Positions 28,133 to 36,098 are shown, numbered from the stretch's first letter. The stretch: DNA of 64,000 bases from Collimonas pratensis (GCF_001584185.1 NZ_CP013234.1:1054001-1118000), one strand, 5' to 3'. Notes: a model not told the origin generated them from the sequence alone. Numbers and translations are program-made.

Positions 28133-28357
28133 ATGAATCTGGAACATCTGGTGAAAATGGCGAATCAGATCGGCGCATTTTTTGACACCATGCCGGACCG
28201 TCCGCAAGCCATGACGGACCTGATCACCCATCTGAAGCGCAGCTGGGAGCCGCGCATGCGGCGCGAACTGCTGGCCTATGTCGACCACGAAGGCGGCGCC
28301 GAACTGATGCCTTTCGTGCAGGAAGCCATCCGCCTGCACGCCGCCACTCTCAAATAG
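28133..28357 (+). CDS. fdsD: Formate dehydrogenase delta subunit
   Basis: This 74-residue protein matches the small FdsD subunit found at the end of fds operons (MNLEHLVKMANQIGAFF, then HLKRSWEPRMRRELLAYVD). It is needed for an active complex in relatives, probably in assembly; its exact role is not settled. AAGGTAGACGCA precedes its ATG. It ends one base from the end of the convergent lactonase gene, with no hairpin between them. Confidence 0.9.
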   Translation: MNLEHLVKMANQIGAFFDTMPDRPQAMTDLITHLKRSWEPRMRRELLAYVDHEGGAELMPFVQEAIRLHAATLK

Positions 28358-28358
28358 A

Positions 28359-29576
28359 TTACGGCAGGAACACCATCTGCGACGGGCTGCCCAGCCCGGT
28401 ATAGCGGTCGATGAATTCCAGCCTGCCGCTTTCTTTATCGATCGCGAACTGGGTGATGTTGTCGCTGCGCTGGTTCAGCGCATACATGAAACGCCCTTGC
28501 GGTCCGATGACGATGCTGCGCGGATAATCGCCGCGGGTCCAGGTATCGTCAATCCATGTCAGCCGTCCCTCGGCGCCGATGGCAAACTGCGCAATGCTGT
28601 TGCGCAAGCGGTTGGCGACATAGGCGAAGCGGCCGTCGGGACTCAAGATCAGGCCCGAGGCGAAATTCGTTCCCTGGTAATTCTTCGGCAGCGTCGAGAC
28701 CGACTCCTGTTCCTCCAAAGTACCCTTGGTCTGGTCGAAGTGATACAGCGTCAGCGTCGACGATTCTTCATTGATGACATACACATACTTGCCATTCGGA
28801 TGAAAAACGAAGTGGCGCGGCCCGGCTCCGGCCGAGGACGCCTGGATGAACGCTGGCGTGTTCGGGCTCAGGCGGCCGCTGGCCTGATCGAAGCGCCACT
28901 GGTAGATGCGGTCCAGCCCGAGGTCGGTGGAGAACACGAAGCGGCCGCTGGGGTCGCTGGCGATCATATGCGCATGCGGGCCATTATGGTCGCTGGCGGC
29001 AAAGCTGCCGACGACTGCCGCTTCCGGCTTGGGCGCGCCCGGGGCGCCGCTACTTTGCTGTACCGATGAGGCCGGCTGCAGGCTGCCGTCGGCCCCTAGC
29101 GGGAACACCGCCACCGAGCCGCCGCCGTAGTTGGCCGCGAATAAATGTTTCCCTTGCGCCGAGAGCGTCACGAAGGCTGGCGTCGCGCCTTGCGAATCCT
29201 GCTCATTCAACTTGCTTAACGCACCGTCGGTGCGGTTGACGGCATACGCCGCCACGTTGCCGTGCTTGCCATCCTTGTAGTTGGCGATTTCGCTGGCGAC
29301 GTACAAGGTTTTGCCATCCTGGCCTGTGGTCAGCTGCGCCGGATTGGCCTGGCTGCTGGCAATGCCAGCCCGAATGAGCGCACCGGACTGGCCGTCGACC
29401 TTGAATAGATACACCCCTTCGCCGTTAGGGTTATATGTCCCGACATAAGCGAACTGGCTGGAAGTCGCTGGCGTTTCGGCTTGGAGGGGCAGGCTGGTCA
29501 TGGAGAATAGGGCGGTGAGTGCGATGGAGAACGTCGTCCGGCGGGATAGACGGGAAATCGATAATGGCGTCGGCAT
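28359..29576 (-). CDS. Periplasmic lactonase-family beta-propeller (YbhE/Pgl-like)
   Basis: The 405-residue product starts at ATG 29576 behind GAGGAAACC and has a Sec signal peptide ending LPLQA. The mature part is a seven-bladed propeller of the lactonase/6-phosphogluconolactonase (YbhE) family: AYVGTYNPNGEGVYLF, FAANYGGGSVAVFPL, DHNGPHAHMIASDPSGRFV, GAGPRHFVFHPNGKYVYV and YPRSIVIGPQGRFMYALN. Because it is exported, a role on periplasmic sugar lactones is more likely than a part in the cytoplasmic pentose phosphate pathway; that is inference. It is single and convergent with the fds operon. Confidence 0.85.
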   Translation of the reverse strand: MPTPLSISRLSRRTTFSIALTALFSMTSLPLQAETPATSSQFAYVGTYNPNGEGVYLFKVDGQSGALIRAGIASSQANPAQLTTGQDGKTLYVASEIANYKDGKHGNVAAYAVNRTDGALSKLNEQDSQGATPAFVTLSAQGKHLFAANYGGGSVAVFPLGADGSLQPASSVQQSSGAPGAPKPEAAVVGSFAASDHNGPHAHMIASDPSGRFVFSTDLGLDRIYQWRFDQASGRLSPNTPAFIQASSAGAGPRHFVFHPNGKYVYVINEESSTLTLYHFDQTKGTLEEQESVSTLPKNYQGTNFASGLILSPDGRFAYVANRLRNSIAQFAIGAEGRLTWIDDTWTRGDYPRSIVIGPQGRFMYALNQRSDNITQFAIDKESGRLEFIDRYTGLGSPSQMVFLP

Positions 29577-29791
29577 GGTTTCCTCGATAGCCGGGGCGCT
29601 TGCGCGCCCCGGCGGATAATTTCGTTGAATGAATATAGGGTTTTCTAGCCAGAATGGCAATCCATAAATGTGGTGGACGAGGCGCTTGGACCGGTCGGCC
29701 GTCAGTTGTCATGTAACGTAAAATTTCGGACGATCCCGGTTCTCGGCTAGAATGGCGCTCGCACTGTATTAAAACCGACAGGCCAGGATCA

Positions 29792-30301
29792 ATGGAATTT
29801 CAGTTCATCAGTCCCAAAAAGAATGCGCTGGTTTATCTGGTCAAGATACTTACCGGCGCCCTGATCACCTGGTATGGCTTGCGCGCGCTGGGTTTACAGG
29901 AGCCTTACTGGGCCATGATTTCGCTGATCATCGTGACCGAGCCGGACATCAACCTCGCCAAGGCCAGTTTCAAGGCGCGCCTGATCAATACCCTGAACGG
30001 CTGCGTGGTGGCTTGCCTGGCGCTGGTATTGTTCGGCCCGGGCTTCCTGTCCCTGCTGATTGCGCTGGCGGTATCGGTGCTGGTTGCCATGCTGTTGCAA
30101 AACTATCCGGCCAACTGGCGCCTGGGACCTGCCACCGTGGTGATCCTGATGTCGGCGGCGATCGGCGGCAAGGGGCTGCACCAGGAACTTGAATATGCGC
30201 TATTGCGCGTCGGTGAAGTGATCGCCGGCAGCACCGTGGCATTATTGCAATCATTGGCCTACGGCTTCGTGCTCAAACGTCTGGCGCCGGTGAAGAGCTG
30301 A
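29792..30301 (+). CDS. FUSC-type inner-membrane protein
   Basis: The 169-residue protein has about four or five membrane segments and the pattern GLREPYWAMISLIIVTEP-like (here GLQEPYWAMISLIIVTEP), NTLNGCVVACLALVLFGP and NWRLGPATVVILM, typical of short fusaric-acid-resistance/aromatic-efflux family members. It is about one repeat unit of the larger FUSC transporters, so it may act as an oligomer. Substrate unknown. CCAGGATCA precedes ATG 29792. It seems to be a single-gene unit. Confidence 0.75.
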   Translation: MEFQFISPKKNALVYLVKILTGALITWYGLRALGLQEPYWAMISLIIVTEPDINLAKASFKARLINTLNGCVVACLALVLFGPGFLSLLIALAVSVLVAMLLQNYPANWRLGPATVVILMSAAIGGKGLHQELEYALLRVGEVIAGSTVALLQSLAYGFVLKRLAPVKS

Positions 30302-30333
30302 TCACCAAGCGCGAGATTGATTGATCGAATCTA

Positions 30334-30363
30334 TTGACGTAATTTCCTAAGCAACACTATAGT
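30334..30363 (+). promoter_or_regulatory. Sigma-70 promoter of the zapB-like/zapA pair
   Basis: TTGACG (30334-30339) and TATAGT (30358-30363) are 18 bases apart. Only six bases separate the -10 from the ATG at 30370, so the transcript should start at or next to the start codon (leaderless). Confidence 0.6.
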
Positions 30364-30369
30364 GACAAA

Positions 30370-30615
30370 ATGATTTCAGAATTCCATCAATTATCAGAAA
30401 AAATAGGCCAGTTGGCCGAGCTGACGCACGCCCTGCGCCGCGAAAATGTCGAACTGCGTCTGCGCGCCAAGGATTTGCAGAGCGAGAGCGAGGACTTGCA
30501 GCGCCAGAATGCAGAATTACAACAGCGGATCGACGAAGCGCATCAGCGCGTTGCCGCCTTACTTGAGAAATTTCCGGCACTGCCGTCATCGCCGCAGGAC
30601 AAGGAGCTTGCATGA
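30370..30615 (+). CDS. Small coiled-coil protein, ZapB-like
   Basis: The 81-residue protein is nearly all coiled coil with leucine/glutamine heptads (LSEKIGQLAELTHALRREN, LQSESEDLQRQNAELQQR). Short proteins of this kind upstream of zapA are known across beta- and gammaproteobacteria and resemble the division factor ZapB. It has no enzymatic motif. It overlaps zapA by four bases (ATGA), which indicates co-translation and a likely role with ZapA at the Z ring. No ribosome binding site precedes its ATG, in line with the predicted leaderless start. Confidence 0.75.
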   Translation: MISEFHQLSEKIGQLAELTHALRRENVELRLRAKDLQSESEDLQRQNAELQQRIDEAHQRVAALLEKFPALPSSPQDKELA

Positions 30616-30923
30616 GCCAGTTAAGCGTCAACATCATGGGCCAGCCATATACCCTGTCCTGCAAGGAAGGCGAGGAAAACGCCCTGCAGGAAGCGGTGAG
30701 CTACCTCGACGGTAAAATGACGGCGATCCGCGACGCCGGCAAGATTCGCGGCAATGACCGCATCGCCGTGATCGCCGCGCTCGGCATTGCTGCTGAATTA
30801 TTGAGCAGCAAAGCGCCTTCGGGACCCTTGTCCGAGCTGACGGTGTCGGAAGTGAAGCAGAATATTGCAGCGATGCATACCGTGCTGGATGACGCCCTGG
30901 CGGCCCAGGAAGACCTGTTCTGA
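30612..30923 (+). CDS. zapA: Cell division protein ZapA
   Basis: The 103-residue protein matches ZapA: an N-terminal beta domain (LSVNIMGQPYTLSCKEGEE, LQEAVSYLDGKM), the RIAVIAALGIAAELL helix, and a long C-terminal helix. ZapA cross-links FtsZ protofilaments at the septum. The start is preceded by AAGGAG. The 6S RNA gene follows 70 bases downstream, the conserved zapA-ssrS order of proteobacteria. Confidence 0.93.
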   Translation: MSQLSVNIMGQPYTLSCKEGEENALQEAVSYLDGKMTAIRDAGKIRGNDRIAVIAALGIAAELLSSKAPSGPLSELTVSEVKQNIAAMHTVLDDALAAQEDLF

Positions 30924-30960
30924 GGCGGCGCAATCCAAGAAAAAACTTGTAGCAAGGGGT

Positions 30961-30988
30961 TTGACTTGGAAGTTGTTTGGAGTAGACT
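30961..30988 (+). promoter_or_regulatory. ssrS: Sigma-70 promoter of 6S RNA
   Basis: TTGACT (30961-30966) and TAGACT (30983-30988) are 16 bases apart and place the transcript start near 30995, exactly where the closing stem of 6S RNA begins. Confidence 0.75.
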
Positions 30989-30994
30989 ACTCAC

Positions 30995-31168
30995 TCCTGC
31001 CGTGTTCGCGATTGTCATAAAATCCTTGAACCATTTATACGCACCGGCTGCGGAATTTTGTTCGACAGGTGTGAGCGTCGCTAGTCCGATGAGCCCGAAG
31101 TTGAACTAACTGCGGCCAACTTGAATCGCTTTGGTTCAGGATGCCGACAAAGCGGCACAGGCGGGACT
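30995..31168 (+). ncRNA. ssrS: 6S RNA
   Basis: A roughly 174-base RNA lies between zapA and the EVE gene. Its ends pair (CCTGCC at 30996-31001 with GGCGGG at 31160-31165, followed by GTG/CAC with a bulge), giving the closing stem of 6S RNA. The long interior can form the bulged rod that mimics an open promoter. 6S RNA binds sigma-70 RNA polymerase in stationary phase. The promoter, terminator and zapA neighbourhood support the call; the ends are estimates. Confidence 0.88.
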
Positions 31169-31176
31169 TGATTCTG

Positions 31177-31210
31177 AAGCGGTTGCATAACCATGCAGCC
31201 GCTTTTTCTT
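31177..31210 (+). terminator. Intrinsic terminator of 6S RNA
   Basis: AAGCGGTTGCAT (31177-31188) pairs with ATGCAGCCGCTT (31193-31204; one G-U pair) around AACC, followed by a U-rich tract. Confidence 0.85.
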
Positions 31211-31277
31211 TTGCGGCTTTGCTTTTGCGTTTTTTGCGGCCTGTTGCGATGCCTGTAGAACAGCGGAAAGAGACCAC

Positions 31278-31739
31278 ATGAATTATTGGCTAATGAAATC
31301 CGAGCCGGACGACGCCAGCATCGACGATGTGCTGGGCATGCCCGGACAGACGATTGCCTGGTATGGCGTGCGCAATTATCAAGCGCGCAATTTCATGCGC
31401 GACCTGATGAAGGTCGGCGACGGCGTACTGTTCTACCACTCCGGCTGCGCCGTGCCGGGCATCGCCGGCCTGGCGGAAGTGGCGAGCACACCCTATCCGG
31501 ACGATACCCAGTTCGATACCAAGAGCAAATATTTCGATCCCAAGGCCGAGCGCGAAAACCCGCGCTGGATGCTGGTAGATGTCAGGGCGCTCAAGAAAAC
31601 CCGGCTCATTCCTTTAGCCGAACTGCGCGCCCAGGAAGCCCTGGCCGAAATGCAGATCCTGCGGCGCGGCAACCGGCTCTCCATCACGCCGGTCAGCGCC
31701 GCCGAATGGCGCCACATCGGCAAGCTGCTCAAGGCGTAA
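31278..31739 (+). CDS. EVE domain protein
   Basis: The 153-residue protein is a single EVE domain: MNYWLMKSEPDDASIDDV, then YGVRNYQARNFMRDLMKVGD, FYHSGCAVPGIAGLAEV and NPRWMLVDV. EVE domains belong to the PUA-like fold and bind modified bases in DNA or RNA; the ligand here is not known. Solitary EVE genes beside 6S RNA are common in related genomes. A GGAAAGAG box precedes ATG 31278. The 3' end overlaps the convergent malonyl-CoA synthetase gene by 11 bases, with no terminator between them. Confidence 0.9.
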   Translation: MNYWLMKSEPDDASIDDVLGMPGQTIAWYGVRNYQARNFMRDLMKVGDGVLFYHSGCAVPGIAGLAEVASTPYPDDTQFDTKSKYFDPKAERENPRWMLVDVRALKKTRLIPLAELRAQEALAEMQILRRGNRLSITPVSAAEWRHIGKLLKA

Positions 31740-33276
31740 CGGCGGCCTGTCTAGTATAGTGTTCGCGCAGCAGGTTCTTTTGTACCTTGCCCATGGTGTT
31801 GCGCGGCAGTTCATCGGCAAAGAACACTTGCTTCGGCACCTTGAAGTTGGCGATGCTGGTTTTCATCAGCGCGATCACGTCGGCAGTGGTCAGCTTGGCG
31901 TCCGGCCGCTTGACAATGACCGCCGTCACGGCTTCGCCGAAATCGGCGTGCGGGATGCCGATCACCGCTGATTCCAGCACGCCGTCGATATCATCGAGCG
32001 CGCTTTCGATTTCCTTCGGATAGACGTTGTAGCCGCCGGAAATGATCAGGTCCTTGCTGCGGCCGACGATGGCCAGATAGCCCTCGCTGTCGAACTTGCC
32101 GACATCGCCGGTCTTGAAATAGCCGTCGGCGGTGAACTCTTCCGCCGTCTTTTCCGGCATGCGCCAGTAACCCTGGAATACATTCGGACCCTTCACCTGG
32201 ATATCGCCGATATCGCCGGCGCCGCTAACGCTGCTGCCGTCGTTGCCGGCCAGTCGCAGTGAGACGCCCGGCAAGGGGTGGCCGACAGTGCCGCCGCGGC
32301 GCTCCCGGTCATAGGGATTGGAAGTCAGCATGGCGGTTTCGCTCATGCCGTAGCGTTCCAGGATGGTGTGGCCGGTGCGCGCAACGAATTCGGCAAAGGT
32401 ATCGGCCAGCAAAGGCGCTGAACCGGACACGAACAGGCGAATATTGCGGCAAGCGTGGGCATTGAATTCCTGGTCGGCCAGCAGGCGCACATAGTAGGTC
32501 GGCACGCCCATGAAGATGGTGCTGCGCGGCAGCTGGCGGCAGACTTCGGAGGCGTCGAATTTCGGCAGGAAAATCATCTTGCTGCCATTCAGCAGGGCGC
32601 CGTTGGCTGCCACCAGCAAGCCATGGATATGGAACAGCGGCAGTGCGTGCAGCAGCACGTCGCCGGCTTGCCAGTGCCAATACTGCCGCAGCACCTTAGC
32701 GTTCGAGGCGATATTACCGTGCGAGAGCATGGCGCCCTTGCTGCGGCCGGTCGTTCCAGAGGTGTACAAAATGACGGCGAGGTCGTCGGCCTGGTTTTCC
32801 ACGGTCTCGAAATGGTCGGGGAAATGCATGGCGCGCGCCAGCAGCGAGCCGGAATTGCGGCCCTGGTTGCCGCTGCTGATTTCATCCAGCGTGAACAGGT
32901 GCTGGGTGCCGGCCTTGAAGGCAATTTGCGCCACCCAGCCGAAGTTCTTCGGCGAGCAGATGAATACCGCAGGTTCGGCATCGCCGATGAAGTATTCGAT
33001 TTCCGCGCTGCGGTAGGCGGTGTTCAGCGGCAGGTAGACAAAGCCGGCGCGCAGCGTCGCCAGGTACAGTATCAAGGCTTCCGGCGATTTCTCGACCTGC
33101 ACGGCGATCCGCGCACCGGGCGGCAGACCAAGACTGCTGAAGAGGTTGGCGATGCGGGCGGAGGCGCGCTCAACATCACCCCAGGTGTAGTACTGGCCGT
33201 CATGGGTTTCGATGCAGCAGGCGGTTTTGTCGGCAGGGAAATGCGACGCGAAAAGAGCGTAGAGATTGGCGGTCAT
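31729..33276 (-). CDS. matB: Malonyl-CoA synthetase (AMP-forming ligase)
   Basis: The 515-residue protein is an acyl-adenylate ligase with P-loop YTSGTTGRSKGAMLSH, the A5 motif ERYGMSET, TGDVGKFDSEGYLAIVGRSK and the C-terminal lysine motif PRNTMGKVQKN. Overall it resembles MatB, which makes malonyl-CoA from malonate, CoA and ATP; other short acyl-CoA synthetases are possible. No malonate transporter or decarboxylase gene is adjacent. ATG 33276 fits the family start but has only a weak ribosome binding site. lgt lies upstream on the same strand across a hairpin of 40 bases. Confidence 0.8.
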   Translation of the reverse strand: MTANLYALFASHFPADKTACCIETHDGQYYTWGDVERASARIANLFSSLGLPPGARIAVQVEKSPEALILYLATLRAGFVYLPLNTAYRSAEIEYFIGDAEPAVFICSPKNFGWVAQIAFKAGTQHLFTLDEISSGNQGRNSGSLLARAMHFPDHFETVENQADDLAVILYTSGTTGRSKGAMLSHGNIASNAKVLRQYWHWQAGDVLLHALPLFHIHGLLVAANGALLNGSKMIFLPKFDASEVCRQLPRSTIFMGVPTYYVRLLADQEFNAHACRNIRLFVSGSAPLLADTFAEFVARTGHTILERYGMSETAMLTSNPYDRERRGGTVGHPLPGVSLRLAGNDGSSVSGAGDIGDIQVKGPNVFQGYWRMPEKTAEEFTADGYFKTGDVGKFDSEGYLAIVGRSKDLIISGGYNVYPKEIESALDDIDGVLESAVIGIPHADFGEAVTAVIVKRPDAKLTTADVIALMKTSIANFKVPKQVFFADELPRNTMGKVQKNLLREHYTRQAAVTP

Positions 33277-33306
33277 GGAGGTACTGGAAAAAGACGTTCG
33301 GCAAAC

Positions 33307-33346
33307 GCCGCCGGTACTATCCCGCAAAGCGGGAACAACCGGCGGC
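33307..33346 (-). terminator. Compound GC-rich hairpin between lgt and matB
   Basis: GCCGCCGGT (33307-33315) pairs with ACCGGCGGC (33338-33346), and an inner CCCGC/GCGGG pair (33321-33333) stacks inside. No U run follows on the minus strand, so it may be a weak or Rho-assisted terminator or an mRNA stability element. Confidence 0.5.
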
Positions 33347-33354
33347 TTGGTGTG

Positions 33355-34209
33355 TCAGGTCGGGGCAGGGCTCGCAGCCTTGACCGGCGGAGCGTCGGCG
33401 GCGCCGGCATATTTGCGCGGATGGCGGTAGGCGATGAACAGCAGGATAATGCCCAGCACGATCATCGGCACCGACAGCATCTGGCCGGCGGAAATCGTGA
33501 TGCCGCCGAAAGTGACGTTATAGTCCGGCACGCGGAAGTATTCGGTAAAGAAGCGGGCGCAGCCGTACAGGAGCGAGAACATGCCGGCCACCGCCATGCG
33601 CGGCCGCGGCTTGCGCGAGAACAGCCAGAGAATGATGAACAGCAGGATGCCGTCGACCAGCATCTGGTAGATCGGCGACGGATGGCGCGGCAGGTTATCC
33701 ACGTTCGGCCAGATCATTGCCCACGGCAATGACGGGTCGGAGACCACACGGCCCGGCAGTTCGCCGTTGATGAAATTGCCGAGGCGGCCGGCAGCGTAGC
33801 CCAGCGGCACCATCGGCGCGATGAAATCCATGATGTCCATCAGGTTGCGGCCAGCCTTGCGGCCCCACAACGCCATGGCGATCAGGACCCCGAGGAAGCC
33901 GCCATGGAAAGACATGCCGCCCTTCCACACCGCGATGATTTCCGCCGGGTGTGAAAAATAGTAGGCCGGATCGTAAAAGAACACCTGGCCAAGGCGGCCG
34001 CCGATGACTACCCCCAGCACGCCGTAGAACAGCATGTCGTCGATATCTTCCTTCTTCCAGCCGACCGCGGCGATATGCGGCTGCTTGATACGGATGCGGC
34101 CGACCCAGATGAACTGGATAAAGGCCAGCAGATACATCAGGCCGTACCAGCGCACATGCAGCGGGCCGAGGGAGAAGGCGATCGGATCGGGTAAGGGGTG
34201 GATCAGCAT
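33355..34209 (-). CDS. lgt: Prolipoprotein diacylglyceryl transferase
   Basis: The 284-residue integral membrane enzyme moves diacylglycerol from phosphatidylglycerol to the lipobox cysteine of prolipoproteins, the first and normally essential step of lipoprotein maturation. It shows about seven membrane segments, the start [21 protein letters not shown], the FHGG motif and the signature [17 protein letters not shown]. The LysR gene upstream ends only three bases before the lgt start, so lgt is probably translated from a LysR-lgt transcript. Many likely clients (lipoprotein binding proteins) lie in this window. Confidence 0.96.
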   Translation of the reverse strand: MLIHPLPDPIAFSLGPLHVRWYGLMYLLAFIQFIWVGRIRIKQPHIAAVGWKKEDIDDMLFYGVLGVVIGGRLGQVFFYDPAYYFSHPAEIIAVWKGGMSFHGGFLGVLIAMALWGRKAGRNLMDIMDFIAPMVPLGYAAGRLGNFINGELPGRVVSDPSLPWAMIWPNVDNLPRHPSPIYQMLVDGILLFIILWLFSRKPRPRMAVAGMFSLLYGCARFFTEYFRVPDYNVTFGGITISAGQMLSVPMIVLGIILLFIAYRHPRKYAGAADAPPVKAASPAPT

Positions 34210-34212
34210 GTT

Positions 34213-35106
34213 CTATTTCTTTCTTAATAATTCTAAAAAGGCTTGCAATACAGGTGACGCATTATCGCGCCGCCAGGCCAGCCCGGTCTCTACCAGCGGC
34301 GTCTGGTCTTGCAATTCGCGATAGTCGACCCCCGGGCGTTGCAGGTTCGACACCGATTGTGGCACAAGCGCGATCCCCATGCCAGCCGACACCAGGCCGA
34401 CGATGGTTTGCATCTGGATTGCTTCCTGGCCGATATGCGGGGTGACGCCGGCGGCGCGGAAGCAGCCCAGGATGGTGTCATGGAAGCCGGGCGAGATGCG
34501 GCGCGGGAAAATAATCAGGGGCATGTCGGCCAGGCTGCTCAGGGCAATCCTGCCTTTGCCGCGCAGCGCCTTGAGGCCGCTTGGCGCCGCCAGCATCAAG
34601 GGTTCGGACAGCACCGGCTGATAATCCAGCACCAGCCTGGCTTTGTCCGGCAAGGGCGGGATCAGCAGGCCGGCATCGATGCGGCCTTCCATCAGATGCG
34701 CCAGCTGCAGGTCGCTGGTGGCTTCCTGCAGATCGATCTGTACCTGCGGATAGGTTTCGCGGAAAGAACGCAGCAAAGGCGGCAGGATGCTGTAGTCGGC
34801 GGTGGAAACGAAGGACAGCGTGAGCAGGCCTGAGGCGCCGGAAGCTGCGCGCCGCACCAGGTCGGGCAGGGTGGCGGCCTGCTGCAGCAGGCGTTGCGCC
34901 TCCGGCAGTAGCGCCAGCCCGGCCGGCGTCAGAGCGACGCTGCGCTTGGTGCGTGCGAACAGGGCGGCGCCAAGACCGGCTTCAAGCGCCTGGATGGCTT
35001 GTGACAAAGGCGGCTGCGTCATGTGCAGCCGCAGCGCGGCGCGGCCGAAATGCCTTTCTTCCGCCACCGCCACGAAATAGCGCAGTTGTCGCAGCTCTAT
35101 ATTCAT
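34213..35106 (-). CDS. LysR-family transcriptional regulator
   Basis: The 297-residue protein has an N-terminal winged helix (LRQLRYFVAVAEERHFGRAA, then LHMTQPPLSQAIQALE) and a LysR substrate-binding domain. It resembles regulators of aromatic or organic-acid catabolism (CatR/BenM type), but the effector is unknown. Unlike most LysR genes it has no divergent target; it precedes lgt on the same strand with a three-base gap. ATG 35106 lies 17 bases after an intrinsic terminator hairpin and about 45 bases after a CTTTG repeat tract, so its expression may depend on both. Confidence 0.88.
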   Translation of the reverse strand: MNIELRQLRYFVAVAEERHFGRAALRLHMTQPPLSQAIQALEAGLGAALFARTKRSVALTPAGLALLPEAQRLLQQAATLPDLVRRAASGASGLLTLSFVSTADYSILPPLLRSFRETYPQVQIDLQEATSDLQLAHLMEGRIDAGLLIPPLPDKARLVLDYQPVLSEPLMLAAPSGLKALRGKGRIALSSLADMPLIIFPRRISPGFHDTILGCFRAAGVTPHIGQEAIQMQTIVGLVSAGMGIALVPQSVSNLQRPGVDYRELQDQTPLVETGLAWRRDNASPVLQAFLELLRKK

Positions 35107-35122
35107 TCATTCTTACCTAATA

Positions 35123-35149
35123 AAAAAGCCGGGTAGAAGCCGGCTTTTT
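35123..35149 (-). terminator. Intrinsic terminator hairpin directly upstream of LysR
   Basis: AAAAAGCCGG (35123-35132) and CCGGCTTTTT (35140-35149) form a perfect 10-bp stem with a 7-base loop, with a U run on either strand. It ends the small Trp-rich protein transcript, but leaves only 16 bases before the LysR start codon, so it may also act as an attenuator of LysR-lgt. Confidence 0.8.
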
Positions 35150-35150
35150 G

Positions 35151-35228
35151 CTTTGCTTTGCTTTGCTTTGCTTTGCTTTGCTTTGCTTTGCTTTGCTTTG
35201 CTTTGCTTTGCTTTGCTTTGCTTTGCTT
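35151..35228. repeat. Pentanucleotide tandem repeat, (CTTTG)15
   Basis: Fifteen perfect copies of CTTTG run from 35151 to 35225, followed by a partial CTT. On the minus strand this is CAAAG, lying between the stop of the Trp-rich protein gene (35245) and the terminator hairpin upstream of LysR. Tracts of this length and unit size are prone to slipped-strand length changes. Confidence 0.97.
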
Positions 35229-35244
35229 GGCGCGCGCCGCGGTT

Positions 35245-35484
35245 TCAGCGGCCAGGGCGATTATTCTTGTCGAAGGTTTTCTTGACGCGTTCCTTCTTGA
35301 TTTTCTCGAGTTCTTCGTGCGCCTTGCGCTTGTCCAGGCCGAACATGCGCTCGAGAAATTCAAACCAGATGAACGCGATGGCCATCAGACCTGCTATCCA
35401 CCACCAGGACATATTGGTGAAAAACGCACCGATCTCGAAGTATTTTAACGCTATTAGTGAAACGATAATGATAATCAGTGGCAT
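35245..35484 (-). CDS. Small Trp-rich membrane protein
   Basis: The 79-residue protein has two hydrophobic segments (MPLIIIIVSLIALKYF and WWWIAGLMAIAFIWFEFL) and a charged C-terminal tail (DKRKAHEELEKIKKERVKK). It matches the small Trp-rich protein family widespread in Burkholderiales, of unknown function. GAGG lies five bases before the preferred ATG 35484. The CTTTG repeat begins 17 bases after its stop. Confidence 0.8.
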   Translation of the reverse strand: MPLIIIIVSLIALKYFEIGAFFTNMSWWWIAGLMAIAFIWFEFLERMFGLDKRKAHEELEKIKKERVKKTFDKNNRPGR

Positions 35485-35647
35485 GGCATCCTCTTTTCTT
35501 TGCGGAAAGGATAGGGCGAAAGATGCCCGTGGTCAACGGATGTCGCTCTGATATGTTGAATCCCTGATGTAGGTAGGTGTTTGCGGGATATGAGACAATG
35601 CACAAGGGCAGGTAAAATGGTGTCACATTTTTTTGACGGAGATAAGA

Positions 35648-35953
35648 ATGAAACGTTTGTTGATCTGCGCATTGCTGGGTGCAATGGCATCGGGTTCTGC
35701 TCTGGCTGACGCCGGTCTGGATCTGGCAAAGGCCAAGAACTGTCTGGCATGCCACTCGGTAGCCAACAAGGTGGTCGGACCTGCATATAAAGACGTTGCA
35801 GCCAAGTTTTCTGCAAAAGACGAAGACATGCTGGTGCAAAAAGTCCTGAAGGGCAGCACCGGCACCTGGGGCGCCATCCCGATGCCGGCCAATCCGCAAG
35901 TCACCGAGGCCGAAGCGCATACGCTGGTGAAGTGGATTCTGTCGCAGAAGTAA
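35648..35953 (+). CDS. Class I cytochrome c (c551/c552-like)
   Basis: The 101-residue product has a Sec signal peptide ending SALA at residue 20, the haem-binding motif CLACH at 32-36 and a likely axial methionine at 79 in IPMPAN. It is a small periplasmic electron carrier of the c551/c552 type, passing electrons from the bc1 complex to terminal oxidases or reductases. ATG 35648 follows GGAGATAAGA; five upstream residues in the same frame are rejected. An intrinsic terminator follows about 50 bases downstream. Confidence 0.93.
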   Translation: MKRLLICALLGAMASGSALADAGLDLAKAKNCLACHSVANKVVGPAYKDVAAKFSAKDEDMLVQKVLKGSTGTWGAIPMPANPQVTEAEAHTLVKWILSQK

Positions 35954-36002
35954 GGAGGCGGCAGCAGCCCGGTCCGGCATTGCGGCAGGCAATGCCGACA
36001 AG

Positions 36003-36030
36003 AAAAGCGCTCACATGTGGGCGCTTTTTT
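36003..36030 (+). terminator. Intrinsic terminator of the cytochrome c gene
   Basis: AAAAGCGC (36003-36010) pairs with GCGCTTTT (36021-36028), with CAC/GTG inside, followed by a T run to 36030. Confidence 0.85.
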
Positions 36031-36055
36031 ACGCCCGCCAATTCGGCTGCAATAA

Positions 36056-36079
36056 AAAAGCGTCCCGCAGGACGCTTTT
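36056..36079 (-). terminator. Intrinsic terminator of LivK-like paralogue 1
   Basis: AAAAGCGTCC (36056-36065) and GGACGCTTTT (36070-36079) form a perfect stem with a CGCA loop; the minus-strand transcript runs into a U tract. It lies 20 bases after the gene. Confidence 0.9.
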
Positions 36080-36098
36080 CAAGATGGCCGGGAACGCC

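Noticed and set aside
35153..35551. Plus-strand frames through the CTTTG tract giving repeated LCFAL hydrophobic peptides
   Set aside because: The peptide is only the translation of the repeat, no ribosome binding site or family resemblance exists, and the frame runs antisense to the small Trp-rich protein gene.
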